A DNA stretch of 25,219 bases from positions 1 to 25,219 of the forward strand of contig JAFDHB010000035.1 of NCBI GenBank assembly GCA_019308985.1, read 5' to 3'. This stretch comes from Deltaproteobacteria bacterium. GTDB lineage: Bacteria > Desulfobacterota > DSM-4660 > Desulfatiglandales > HGW-15. Positions 1-7,879 of the stretch are shown here, piece after piece. Below the pieces are notes generated by a model. It ran no database searches. It was not told where the DNA came from and worked only from the letters and a program-made list of their open reading frames with translations. Numbering within the stretch: position 1 is the first letter of the stretch; each line of letters starts with the position of its first letter. A program made the position numbers and the translations under genes.

Positions 1-504
1 CCCATTTCAGCCGTCGTAGGGAGAAAAGAATTGATGAAGGAAATGGAGGAGGTATTCTTTTCCTTTACTTTCGGCGGCGAAACCCTATCCATCGCAGCGG
101 CGATTGCGACGATCCAGAAGCTTATGAAGGAGTCGGTCATTCAGTCCCTGTGGGATAAGGGGCAGGTAATCATGGACGGGGTGTTCCGTATCATTCAGAA
201 GCAAGATCTGGGAGGGGTCATCCAGGTCAGGGGCAAGCAGCCTTGGAGCCTCCTAGACATCAGGGACCACGAGAAGTTCACATCTTGGGAGATCAAGAGC
301 CTCATAAAGCAGGAGATGCTGCGAAGGGGGATTCTCATCTCCGTAAGCCACAACCTTTCATATTCCCACTCTTCTGAAGATTTGGAAACACTTCTTCGTT
401 CCTATGATGAGGTTATGGGGCTCCTCCGGAAGGCTCTGGACAATGGAAATTTGCCAGAGTTACTAATTGGGAATCCAATTGAGCCCATCTTCAAAGTTAG
501 ATGA
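1..504 (+). CDS. Class III (GSA-aminomutase-like) PLP aminotransferase, C-terminal fragment
   Basis: The frame is open from base 1, so the gene begins before the window and only about 167 C-terminal residues are present. The run FFSFTFGGETLSIAAA near the start matches the conserved region of glutamate-1-semialdehyde aminomutase-like class III aminotransferases, in which the Thr of the T-F-G-G-E motif contacts the PLP phosphate of the partner subunit. The catalytic Lys would lie upstream, outside the window. The rest has the typical small C-terminal domain, ending with a helix rich in Leu and Glu. Being followed by a PseG-type hydrolase and a NeuB gene suggests that it transaminates a sugar intermediate rather than acting in tetrapyrrole synthesis (inference). 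Pse and Leg pathways normally use DegT-family aminotransferases, so this family is unexpected here. The TTG/ATG codons at 31-36 are internal and not a real start. Confidence 0.8.
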   Translation, partial: PISAVVGRKELMKEMEEVFFSFTFGGETLSIAAAIATIQKLMKESVIQSLWDKGQVIMDGVFRIIQKQDLGGVIQVRGKQPWSLLDIRDHEKFTSWEIKSLIKQEMLRRGILISVSHNLSYSHSSEDLETLLRSYDEVMGLLRKALDNGNLPELLIGNPIEPIFKVR

Positions 505-526
505 TTTATACCGTCTGGGGAGTCTG

Positions 527-1597
527 GTGATCCGGGCGGACGGCTCCTCTAAAATAGGGGGAGGGCATCTCCTGAGGTGCCTGGCCCTGGCCGAAAGGTG
601 GAGAGACCGAGGTGGGCAGGTCCACTTGGTGACTGCGGAAGATAGCCGGGCTTTCTTCCCCAGGATCGGTGGTGAAGGAATTGCAATCCATACCCTCAAC
701 AAAGTCCACCCTCATGAGGAAGATCTCAAAAAAACCCTGGAAATCCTCCGTGTTCTGAAAGATAAGAACCAGAATCATCAAAATCTCTGGGTCGTTCTGG
801 ACGGCTATCATTTCGATTCGCCTTACCTTGAGGCGATACACGAGGCAGGATATTTTCTCTTAGTCCTGGACGACATGTGCCGACTCCCTTGGTATCCTTG
901 CGATCTTGTCCTGAACCCCGGTCTCGAGGTGAATGAGGATGTCTATACTTGCTGCCCCGAGACCCGAGTGCTTTCCGGGGTCAGCTACCGTCTTTTAAGG
1001 CGAGAATTCCTTGATCGGCGAGGCTGGAAGATGCAAGTACCGGATGTGGCTAGAAACCTATTAGTCACATTGGGCGCGGCCGATTCCCACAACGTGACGC
1101 TCAAAGTGGTGGAGGTGCTTCTGGGACTGGAAGTGGATGGATTGAGGGTGAAGGTGGTTATAGGTGAAGCTAACCCCCATAGGGAGTCACTTGTGGTTGC
1201 ACTCTCACGACGGGGAGTGTCGAATTTTGAACTTTTAGGAGGGGTCTCGGATATGGCTTCTCTCATGGCATGGGCCGATTTGGCCATCTCAGGGGCGGGA
1301 GGGACTTCTTGGGAGATGGCCTTTATGGGATTACCGAACCTTATGATCATTTTATCCGAGAATCAATGGCCTGTGGCAGAAGAACTCTCCCGCACAGGGT
1401 GTTCTGTTTTGCTGGGCCAATGGGAAGATTTAAAGGCAGAGTCAATGAGCGGGGTGATTTATGATGTCCTTTACGATAAGAAGAAGAGGGCTGACATGTC
1501 GCGCGCTGGGCGAGCCCTGGTGGATGGCATGGGAGCGGATCGGATCGTGGATGAAATGACAGCCTTTTTTTCACTCTCTGAAAGGGCCAGGTTATGA
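527..1597 (+). CDS. pseG: PseG-like UDP-sugar hydrolase (nonulosonate pathway)
   Basis: This is a GT-B-like nucleotide-sugar hydrolase. In the pseudaminic pathway PseG removes UDP from a 2,4-diacetamido-trideoxy sugar to supply the NeuB-type synthase. With a GTG start at 527, preceded by GGGGAG at 517-522, the protein is 356 aa and begins directly with the family N-terminus (R-A-D-G-S-S then I-G-G-G-H). His14 corresponds to the catalytic His of PseG. The C-terminal half has the nucleotide-binding segment S-G-A-G-G-T-S-W-E followed by M-A-F-M-G-L-P. A TTG at 467 would add 20 residues that overlap the upstream gene and look unlike the family. The stop overlaps the next start (ATGA at 1594). The exact substrate cannot be read from sequence, and an SpsG-type role is also possible. 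Confidence 0.85.
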   Translation: MIRADGSSKIGGGHLLRCLALAERWRDRGGQVHLVTAEDSRAFFPRIGGEGIAIHTLNKVHPHEEDLKKTLEILRVLKDKNQNHQNLWVVLDGYHFDSPYLEAIHEAGYFLLVLDDMCRLPWYPCDLVLNPGLEVNEDVYTCCPETRVLSGVSYRLLRREFLDRRGWKMQVPDVARNLLVTLGAADSHNVTLKVVEVLLGLEVDGLRVKVVIGEANPHRESLVVALSRRGVSNFELLGGVSDMASLMAWADLAISGAGGTSWEMAFMGLPNLMIILSENQWPVAEELSRTGCSVLLGQWEDLKAESMSGVIYDVLYDKKKRADMSRAGRALVDGMGADRIVDEMTAFFSLSERARL

Positions 1598-2346
1598 GAG
1601 TTGTAGTTTTTGCGGCACATCCTGACGATGAGGTTCTGGGGTGCGGAGGAACCATTGCCAGACACAGTGCCTGCGGAGACGATGTGTTTGTGGTGATTGC
1701 TGCTGAGGGGATGATGGCCAGGGCGAAAGGGAATGCGGGGGACCATTTCGAAGGGCAGAAGAGAACTCTGTGGGAATCGGCTCGCAGGGCTGCCACGGTT
1801 CTTGGAGTCAAGGAGGTGGTCCATTTCGGTTTCCCTGACAATCGGATGGATGGGGTTGAACTCCTGGAAATCATCAGGAAGGTAGAAGAGAGCTTGGCTG
1901 CATATAATCCAGATATTGTCTATACTCATTATCACGGAGACCTCAACATTGATCACTCTATTCTATCTAAGGCTGTGGTAACTGCCACAAGGCCACTTCC
2001 ACACAAACTAATCACGGAGATCTATGCCTTTGAGGTGCCATCTTCAACGGAATGGGCTTTCGGGCTGGACCATGCAGGGTTCAGGCCCAACCACTTCGTT
2101 GGGATTGAGAGTAGCCTGCAGAGGAAAATCGATGCCATGGCCTTCTATTCTACCGAAATCAGACCCTTTCCCCATCCCCGATCCCCGGAGGCGATCCGGG
2201 CCCTGGCCATGCGGAGGGGCGGCCAAGCGGGGTTAAAGGCGGCTGAGGCTTTTATGCTTTTGCGAAGGGTTCTCCCCGAAAAAGAGGAAAGAATTTCCAG
2301 CGATGAGGTAGATAATGATTACTCTCAGAAGAGCGGAACTCCGTGA
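1594..2346 (+). CDS. PIG-L/LmbE-family zinc de-N-acetylase
   Basis: A 250-aa PIG-L family protein that hydrolyses N-acetyl groups on sugars, as in MshB, BshB and GlcNAc-PI deacetylase. The N-terminal motif A-H-P-D-D-E places zinc ligands at His9 and Asp12 and the general base at Asp11. The third zinc ligand is His121 in the segment G-D-L-N-I-D-H. Length and motif spacing are those of complete family members. It is translationally coupled to the PseG-like gene by ATGA and overlaps the acetyltransferase gene after it by 32 bases. In this operon the likely substrate is an N-acetylated amino sugar or the nonulosonic acid itself, which would expose an amine for another acyl group (inference). The closing residues after about 240 are low-complexity and may not be structured. 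Confidence 0.9.
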   Translation: MRVVVFAAHPDDEVLGCGGTIARHSACGDDVFVVIAAEGMMARAKGNAGDHFEGQKRTLWESARRAATVLGVKEVVHFGFPDNRMDGVELLEIIRKVEESLAAYNPDIVYTHYHGDLNIDHSILSKAVVTATRPLPHKLITEIYAFEVPSSTEWAFGLDHAGFRPNHFVGIESSLQRKIDAMAFYSTEIRPFPHPRSPEAIRALAMRRGGQAGLKAAEAFMLLRRVLPEKEERISSDEVDNDYSQKSGTP

Positions 2347-2788
2347 TTGCAGAACCATCTTTAACTGGCGCAATCACCCTGAAGTGAGGCGGCATTTCTT
2401 CGACCCTAGACGACTTAGTTACGAAGAACACGAGAAGTGGTTCAAATCGTCCCTTGAAAAGAAAGATAGGTTCATCTTTTTGGCTTACAGAGGCGATCAT
2501 GCAGTGGGAGTCCTTCGTTTTGACATTTTGGATGAGATGCCTGGTACAGCAGAAGTCGATATCTATGTTGCCCCAGATTACCAAGGAAGAGGTTTGGGTA
2601 AGAGCATTCTCCATGAGGGAGAGAGATGGGTAAAGAAGAGTGGAAACATCCAAAAACTTGTGGCAAAGGTCAAGGATGAGAACGAGGCTTCCCTCAGGAT
2701 GTTCAGAGCCTGTGGGTTCAGTGTCAAATATGTCCTTTTTGAAAAGTTCTTGATAGAAGAAGGGGAGGTTCATCACTTAGGTCCATGA
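2315..2788 (+). CDS. GNAT N-acetyltransferase, PseH-like
   Basis: A 157-aa GNAT-fold acyl-CoA transferase. It opens with the usual L-R-R-A-E-L-R-D strand and helix, has W-R-N-H-P-E-V-R-R at 18-26 as in PseH/RimJ-type members, an acyl-CoA pyrophosphate loop Q-G-R-G-L-G at 90-95, and the C-terminal N-E-A-S-L-R-M-F-R-A-C-G-F segment at 123-135. The ATG at 2315 follows GAGG at 2305-2308 and lies inside the end of the deacetylase gene. PseH acetylates the C-4 amine of the UDP-sugar just before PseG, and the position beside a PseG-like gene supports that role. It could instead transfer a different acyl group after de-N-acetylation. Confidence 0.85.
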   Translation: MITLRRAELRDCRTIFNWRNHPEVRRHFFDPRRLSYEEHEKWFKSSLEKKDRFIFLAYRGDHAVGVLRFDILDEMPGTAEVDIYVAPDYQGRGLGKSILHEGERWVKKSGNIQKLVAKVKDENEASLRMFRACGFSVKYVLFEKFLIEEGEVHHLGP

Positions 2789-3846
2789 AGATCCCGGTCA
2801 TCCTCACATGTGTAGGCAGCCAGGTCGCACCCTCCGCGATTCAGTGCATCAAGAACCATCCGATCCATGAGGTGGTGCTGATCGGAGTAGACACCAAGAG
2901 GAGGGAAGACTCGGTGGGAGCCCCTTTCGTGGACCAGTATTATAGGGTGCCCATGGGAGACCATCCCGAATACATTACCGCTATGCTTGAGATCGTGCAA
3001 AGGACGGGTGCGAGGGTTATTCTGCCCGGGAGCGACGAAGAGGCCCTAAGTCTTTCGGCGGCGGCATCCAGATTCGCGGGTATGGGGTGCACGGTCGCCT
3101 GCTCCGCCCATGAAACAGTGGCGTTTGTTGTGGATAAATATCGAACCATGGAGAGGCTCGGAGAGTGCGGAGTGAAGGTTGCGGATATCTGCCTGTTTGA
3201 ATCTTTGGATGAACTTCGCAGGGGAGCGGATAATCTCGGGTTTCCAGGAAGACCCTTTGTCATCAAGCCCAGGGTATCTAGGGGGGGGCGGGGGTTTCGG
3301 GTAGTCAGGAACCAGGTGGACCCTTACGAGGGCTACATGGCTGGTGACAACACGACTATCGACTTTGACGGGCTTCAGCGATTGTTCGAAAAGGTTGAGG
3401 ACAAGATGAAGCGCTTTTTCCTTATGGAGTACCTGCCCGGAAAGAAGTACTCTACAGACATACTGGTCAGAGATGGAAGAATGAAAGCCGTGGTCATCCG
3501 AAACAAAATTTTTCCAGTAGGCTCACCTACCCAATTGGCGGATATTGTTTTCGACGAGGATTTAATTTCATATGCTCAGTCCGTAATGGAAGTCTTTCCG
3601 TTTGACTATTTCGTACAACTGGAAATAGGGAGAGATGAGACGGGAAAGCCGAAACTAGTGGAGATCAACCCCAGACTCGACGCCACGCTCCCCATATGCC
3701 TGGGGATCGGGATCAACTTCTACCATGAAATGATTCGGCACGCTCTCGGAGAGCCCTATTCCGAAAACGTGCGGATCGTTCGAGGTCAGATGCCAGGGCC
3801 ACGCTTCTATCGATATTGGCAGCACCTTTTCGTGAAAGAGGTTTAG
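2785..3846 (+). CDS. ATP-grasp ligase (carbamoyl-phosphate-synthase-like)
   Basis: A 353-aa ATP-grasp enzyme. The first 115 residues form a Rossmann-like pre-ATP-grasp domain (V-I-L-T-C-V-G-S near the N-terminus). ATP-binding features are F-V-I-K-P-R at 158-163 with Lys161, the Gly-rich loop S-R-G-G-R-G-F at 165-171, F-L-M-E-Y-L-P-G at 212-219 and the magnesium-binding E-I-N-P-R at 293-297. Such enzymes join a carboxylate, through an acyl phosphate, to an amine or thiol. It overlaps the GNAT gene by ATGA and precedes NeuB, so attachment of an amino acid or hydroxyacid to an amino sugar is a reasonable guess, but no substrate is visible. A G8 tract (3281-3288) lies in the codons of the Gly-rich loop. 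Confidence 0.85.
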   Translation: MKIPVILTCVGSQVAPSAIQCIKNHPIHEVVLIGVDTKRREDSVGAPFVDQYYRVPMGDHPEYITAMLEIVQRTGARVILPGSDEEALSLSAAASRFAGMGCTVACSAHETVAFVVDKYRTMERLGECGVKVADICLFESLDELRRGADNLGFPGRPFVIKPRVSRGGRGFRVVRNQVDPYEGYMAGDNTTIDFDGLQRLFEKVEDKMKRFFLMEYLPGKKYSTDILVRDGRMKAVVIRNKIFPVGSPTQLADIVFDEDLISYAQSVMEVFPFDYFVQLEIGRDETGKPKLVEINPRLDATLPICLGIGINFYHEMIRHALGEPYSENVRIVRGQMPGPRFYRYWQHLFVKEV

Positions 3847-3857
3847 CGGGGTAAGAC

Positions 3858-4868
3858 ATGAAAATCAGGGTAGGGAACAAAACCATTGGAGAAGACAGCC
3901 CGACTTTTATTGTGGCAGAAGTCGGTACTAATCACAATGGAGATGTTAATCTTGCTCTAGAGATGGTGGATCACGCGAAAGAGGCAGGCGCTGATGCGGT
4001 GAAATTCCAGCCCGTGAACCCGGAGGCTTCTTACGTGCGGGGAACGGAGCCCTATGAGATATATTCCAGAGCTTGGCTGGAGGAGGATGACTGGATAAAA
4101 ATCAAGGAAAGAACCGAACATAAGGGGCTCGTTTTCTTTGCAGCACCTGCGGATATCCCAGGGGCTAGGATGATGAAAAGACTCCGGCCGCCCCTTGTGA
4201 AAATCTCTTCTCCGTCCATGACCAATGTGCCCTTACAGAATGAACTGGCACAGTTAGGAGTACCGGTGATGGTCTCTACAGGGATGTCCTACGTGGGTGA
4301 AGTGGAAAAGGCGGTGAGAAATCTGGAGAGCAAGGGTGTTCGGGAGATTGTTCTTCTTCATTGTGTCTCCCTCTATCCAGCGCCTACAGAGTGCTTGAAT
4401 CTCCTTTCCATGCAAACCATGATGCGGGTATTCCCTTACCCTGTAGGCTATTCTGACCACAGCCTCGGAAGGGTAGCTTGCCTTGCAGCCGTGGCTCTGG
4501 GAGCGAAGGTAATTGAAAAACATTTCACCTTGGACAAGGAGATGGAGGGGCCCGAGCATCGCTTTTCGGCCGATAGCGCCGATTTTAGGACTCTGGTACA
4601 GGAGATTAGAGAAGTGGAGAGTGCTTTGGGGTCACCGTACAAAGCACCTTGTGAACCGGAGATAAGTAAGAGGGATACTTACCGGAGATGCCTCGTTGCA
4701 AACCAGGACATCCCGTCTGGGACTGTGATTAGAGAGGAGATGATCGGCCTGAAACGACCAGAGGGAAGGAGAGGTCTGGAGACGGATTTCTTTTACCAAG
4801 TGATTGGGAGAAAAGCTGCCAAAAACATTCGCAAAGACGAATCCATTCGATTCGAACACCTTTCATGA
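3858..4868 (+). CDS. NeuB-family nonulosonic acid synthase (PseI/LegI/NeuB), copy 1
   Basis: This enzyme condenses phosphoenolpyruvate with a six-carbon amino sugar to make a nine-carbon 2-keto-3-deoxy acid. The 336-aa protein has the TIM-barrel synthase domain with V-A-E-V-G-T-N-H-N-G at 19-28, the D-A-V-K-F-Q strand at 46-51, G-Y-S-D-H at 197-201 and the metal-binding H-R-F-S-A-D with His234. An antifreeze-like SAF domain follows from about 275 to the end. The ATG at 3858 has GCGGGG just upstream. With PseG- and PseH-like neighbours a pseudaminic or related product is likely. It differs clearly from the second NeuB at 13265, so the two probably use different sugars. Confidence 0.92.
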   Translation: MKIRVGNKTIGEDSPTFIVAEVGTNHNGDVNLALEMVDHAKEAGADAVKFQPVNPEASYVRGTEPYEIYSRAWLEEDDWIKIKERTEHKGLVFFAAPADIPGARMMKRLRPPLVKISSPSMTNVPLQNELAQLGVPVMVSTGMSYVGEVEKAVRNLESKGVREIVLLHCVSLYPAPTECLNLLSMQTMMRVFPYPVGYSDHSLGRVACLAAVALGAKVIEKHFTLDKEMEGPEHRFSADSADFRTLVQEIREVESALGSPYKAPCEPEISKRDTYRRCLVANQDIPSGTVIREEMIGLKRPEGRRGLETDFFYQVIGRKAAKNIRKDESIRFEHLS

Positions 4869-4883
4869 GCGGTGAGGTTGTCC

Positions 4884-6122
4884 GTGGCCGAGGTGAAGAG
4901 AAAAGGAAATGAACAAATCGTCCTGCTTCCCAGGGAATTTTGGGATAGAAGGGACGAATGGTTGTTGAAATTTCCCGAATCTTGGAAAATTCGTTTTTGC
5001 CGAATGGCGGGGGACAGCCTTTTTTCGTTAACTCCCCGTCACATAAAGGAACGATTGGAAAAGCCTGTCGGTTGCCCTCCAATCTGCCAGATGGCAAGGG
5101 GGAAAAAAGAGGTGGCCATCGTGGTGGATGATATGACCAGACCAACACGAGCCGCTAGCCTTGCATCCTACGTGCTGGAAGAACTCAGAAAAGCAGGCAT
5201 CAAGGAGCACAACATTCGCTTTCTAGTGTCTCTCGGATCACACGGCGCCCACGGGCAGGACGATTTCAGAAAAAAGCTCGGAGACGACGTTGTGGAAAAC
5301 TATGGCGTTTACAATCACAATTGCTATGAGAACTGTGATTACGTAGGGAGGACGGAAAGGGGCATCCCTCTTAAGGTAAATACAGAGTTTATGAGGTGTG
5401 ATCTCAAGATAGCTATCGGTGCTATACTGCCCCATCTCTATGTGGGATATTCTGGAGGAGGGAAAATAGTTCTTCCAGGACTCTCACACATCGATACTAT
5501 AGATTTGTTCCATTCGAGCCTTCTTCCAGACCAAAAGGGGAAGGCGGGTGACTCCAATCCCTTGTGTAAAGACATAGAGGAAGCTGTGGCTCTGGTAGGC
5601 CTTGATTTCAAGATTGACGTGTTGGTGAACACCCGTGGCGAGATCATAGACCTTTACGCCGGAGAGCCGAATACAGTCTATAGGATGGGAATCCGCCAGG
5701 CGTCAAGGATTTACAAATCGGAATTCTATCCGGATCAGGATGTGGCCGTGGTAAACGCATACCTCAAGGCCAATGAAGCGGACATCGCCATGCTCTTGGG
5801 GTTCAGGTCCCTGAAGAAAAAGGGCGGCACCTGTATCCTCGTTATGAATGCACCCAAGGGACAGATGCCCCACTATCTCATGAGGTCCTTTGGGAAGTTT
5901 ACCGGCGGCAGACAGTGGGTTACCCGGAGCCGTCTGCCAGAGGAGACCGAACTGATCGTTCTGTCGGAATACAAAGACATGACGAGTTTTGATTCCTTCG
6001 ACAGTGAAGAGCGAATCCTGTGGATGAAAAGGTGGGAAGACGTACTGGAGCACCTGAAAGCAAAGCACAAGGGCAAAGTGAACGTGGGCGTATACCCTGA
6101 CGGGACAATCCAATACGTGTGA
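4884..6122 (+). CDS. LarA-type nickel-pincer hydroxyacid racemase homologue (DUF2088)
   Basis: Homologue of lactate racemase LarA, about 412 aa. It carries V-V-D-D-M-T-R-P near residue 83, corresponding to the Asp and Arg of the LarA DxxR motif, a Gly-Ser-His at about 120 matching the catalytic His108, and P-H-L-Y-V-G-Y-S-G-G-G-K at 183-194. His to Lys spacing is 10 and Lys to the next key His is 16, exactly as in LarA (His174, Lys184, His200). All visible ligands of the nickel-pincer nucleotide are therefore present. GTG at 4884 follows GGTGAGG at 4871-4877; GTG at 4872 in the same frame is the alternative. LarB, LarC and LarE cofactor-maturation genes are not in the window. LarA paralogues racemise several 2-hydroxyacids, so lactate is not assured. 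Confidence 0.85.
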   Translation: MAEVKRKGNEQIVLLPREFWDRRDEWLLKFPESWKIRFCRMAGDSLFSLTPRHIKERLEKPVGCPPICQMARGKKEVAIVVDDMTRPTRAASLASYVLEELRKAGIKEHNIRFLVSLGSHGAHGQDDFRKKLGDDVVENYGVYNHNCYENCDYVGRTERGIPLKVNTEFMRCDLKIAIGAILPHLYVGYSGGGKIVLPGLSHIDTIDLFHSSLLPDQKGKAGDSNPLCKDIEEAVALVGLDFKIDVLVNTRGEIIDLYAGEPNTVYRMGIRQASRIYKSEFYPDQDVAVVNAYLKANEADIAMLLGFRSLKKKGGTCILVMNAPKGQMPHYLMRSFGKFTGGRQWVTRSRLPEETELIVLSEYKDMTSFDSFDSEERILWMKRWEDVLEHLKAKHKGKVNVGVYPDGTIQYV

Positions 6123-6158
6123 ACTTCGTACCCAACACCCTTTCTTGGGAGAGAGGGA

Positions 6159-6761
6159 ATGGTTTACGATAGAGAACATCCAAGAATCGAACAGTTCAGG
6201 TCCAAAAGATTGCTCCTTAGACAGATAGTGGAAGAGGACGTGACTCAGGCCTATGTGGCCTGGCTCAACGATCCGGAAGTAAATCGGTTCCTGGAGGTCA
6301 GGTTTTCCCCTCAGTCCAGGGAGAGTGTCGTTGAGTATGTAAAGAAATGCCTGGCCCCGAAGAGCAGGACCCTCCATCTTGGTGTATTTGACCAGGAAGG
6401 AAGTCGCCTAGTAGGCACTGTGACCTTTCACAACATGGATGAACATCATCGGTCTGCAAGCATTTCATTTGTGATCGGTCATCCGGAGGCGAGGGGGAAA
6501 GGATATGGATCGGAAGCTGTCCATGCAGCTACCCACTATATGTTTAGAGCTAGAGGGTTCGTCAAGCTCTGGGGAGGTTACTACGAAGGTCACGCGGCAA
6601 GCGAAAGGGTCTTCTTGAAGAACGGCTATCAGATCGAGGGGAGGCTCAAAGGGAAGCTTGTCAACTTCAAAGGAGACCGAGTTGATCATATACTCATGGG
6701 GCTCCTTGCGGAAGATTTCAAACCGGATCCCAAAATCCTGAGAGAGACCGAGGAGAGATGA
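6159..6761 (+). CDS. GNAT acetyltransferase, RimJ/RimL type
   Basis: A 200-aa GNAT protein. Family features are L-L-L-R-Q-I-V-E-E-D at 18-27, A-W-L-N-D-P-E-V at 34-41, the acyl-CoA loop A-R-G-K-G-Y-G at 111-117 and S-E-R-V-F-L-K-N-G-Y in the C-terminal half. The ATG at 6159 has an AGAGAGG ribosome site immediately upstream. It differs from the shorter GNAT at 2315 and belongs to the RimJ-like group that also contains sugar N-acyltransferases. The locus therefore encodes two GNAT enzymes of different types, as expected if two amines, or an amine and a hydroxyl, are acylated (inference). It ends about 100 bases before a putative internal promoter. Confidence 0.85.
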   Translation: MVYDREHPRIEQFRSKRLLLRQIVEEDVTQAYVAWLNDPEVNRFLEVRFSPQSRESVVEYVKKCLAPKSRTLHLGVFDQEGSRLVGTVTFHNMDEHHRSASISFVIGHPEARGKGYGSEAVHAATHYMFRARGFVKLWGGYYEGHAASERVFLKNGYQIEGRLKGKLVNFKGDRVDHILMGLLAEDFKPDPKILRETEER

Positions 6762-6807
6762 GGTAGAGATGTCATGTGTGTAATTGGAGCAATCATAAAC
6801 CTTTCTA

Positions 6808-6837
6808 TGCACAGGGTCTTAAGTTATTGTATATAAT
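6808..6837 (+). promoter_or_regulatory. Possible sigma-70 promoter inside the cluster
   Basis: The 104-base gap after the second GNAT gene holds a perfect TATAAT at 6832-6837. A -35-like TGCACA (4 of 6 matches to TTGACA) lies at 6808-6813 with an 18-base spacer. Transcription would start near 6844, about 20 bases before the dehydrogenase ATG. Most other gene junctions in this module are only a few bases or overlap, which makes this AT-rich gap stand out. This is motif evidence only. Confidence 0.45.
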
Positions 6838-6865
6838 CGTTTTAAGGTTTCGTTGAGTTAGTGAA

Positions 6866-7861
6866 ATGAAGGAACAGGATGGAGTAATGAGAGCCGGTCA
6901 AACCAAGAAAATCATGCTTGTAAGATCCACGGGCTTTCCCCAGAAATGGGTGCAGGAGATGGAAGCGGCCTTCCCTTACGCCCAGTTCGTCGTGGCCGAT
7001 GACAACGCGGAATCGATATATTCGCAAGCAGAAGGAGTCCATGCCCTCATCGGATGCCCGAGGTCCATTTTTACCCCCGAACTTTTGGTCCGAATCGGTG
7101 AAAGCCTGGAATGGGTACATGCGGGAGGGGCGGGTATCGAAGAGTTCCTTTATCCTGAATTTGTGCACCATAGGGCGGCCTTCACCAACGGAAAGATTAT
7201 CCAGGGACCCGAGGTTTCCGATCATGCCATGGCGCTTCTGCTATCCCTCACAAGGAACATCCATCTCGTGCTTCGAGGAAAAGCACCTAGATCTATGCCC
7301 CGGCCCGTTGAGCTCAGGAAGAAGACGGCTTTGGTCTTCGGATCCGGCGGCATCGGGTTGCTTCTGGCAGAGAAATTGAAGGCCTTCGGTATGTACGTGA
7401 TCGCTGTGGATGATGACTATCTGCCAATGGCAAGCTTCATTGATGAGATCCACCTTACGGAGCACCTCCTAAAACAGCTTCCTCGGGCGGACGTTGTGAT
7501 TTGTTGCTGTCCGAATACGGAACGATCCCGATTCACATTCAACGAGGTGGCTTTCAAGGCGATGAGGCAGGATGCCTTCTTTGTGAATGTGTCTAGAGGC
7601 ATGCTTGTGAAGACCGATGACTTGGTGAAAGTTTTAAAGGAGGGTCGACTGCGGGGTGTGGGTCTCGATGTGACCGAGCCGGAACCCCTCCCTGAGGACC
7701 ATCCCTTGAGGAGTATGGACCATGTCGTCATTACCCCTCACATTGCTGGCCCCTCCGACCACAACAGGCGTAGGGGTTTCGATCTAATTCGGGCCAACAT
7801 CGAGCGGTTTCTTGCCGGGATGCCGCTCCTCAATATCGTGGATAAGAAACGTGGATATTGA
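6866..7861 (+). CDS. D-isomer-specific 2-hydroxyacid dehydrogenase
   Basis: An NAD(P)-dependent enzyme interconverting a 2-ketoacid and a D-2-hydroxyacid, 331 aa. The cofactor domain has V-F-G-S-G-G-I-G at 157-164. Catalytic residues of the family are present: Arg244 in N-V-S-R-G, a Glu in D-V-T-E-P-E-P-L at 268-275 and His292 in T-P-H-I-A-G. The N-terminal substrate domain is complete and the C-terminal helix returns to it as usual. The ATG at 6887, after AGGA, is an alternative start that removes 7 residues. The neighbouring LarA homologue also acts on 2-hydroxyacids, suggesting that the operon makes or adjusts the chirality of a hydroxyacid such as lactate or glycerate used to decorate the sugar. 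That link is inferred. Confidence 0.88.
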   Translation: MKEQDGVMRAGQTKKIMLVRSTGFPQKWVQEMEAAFPYAQFVVADDNAESIYSQAEGVHALIGCPRSIFTPELLVRIGESLEWVHAGGAGIEEFLYPEFVHHRAAFTNGKIIQGPEVSDHAMALLLSLTRNIHLVLRGKAPRSMPRPVELRKKTALVFGSGGIGLLLAEKLKAFGMYVIAVDDDYLPMASFIDEIHLTEHLLKQLPRADVVICCCPNTERSRFTFNEVAFKAMRQDAFFVNVSRGMLVKTDDLVKVLKEGRLRGVGLDVTEPEPLPEDHPLRSMDHVVITPHIAGPSDHNRRRGFDLIRANIERFLAGMPLLNIVDKKRGY

Positions 7862-7879
7862 TAGAAAGGAGATCTATTA

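Noticed and set aside
467..526. TTG start for the PseG-like gene
   Set aside because: It would add 20 residues overlapping the aminotransferase end and unlike the family. GTG 527 with GGGGAG upstream fits better.
5703..6377. 224-codon - strand frame
   Set aside because: Antisense to the LarA homologue and the GNAT gene, without recognisable motifs.
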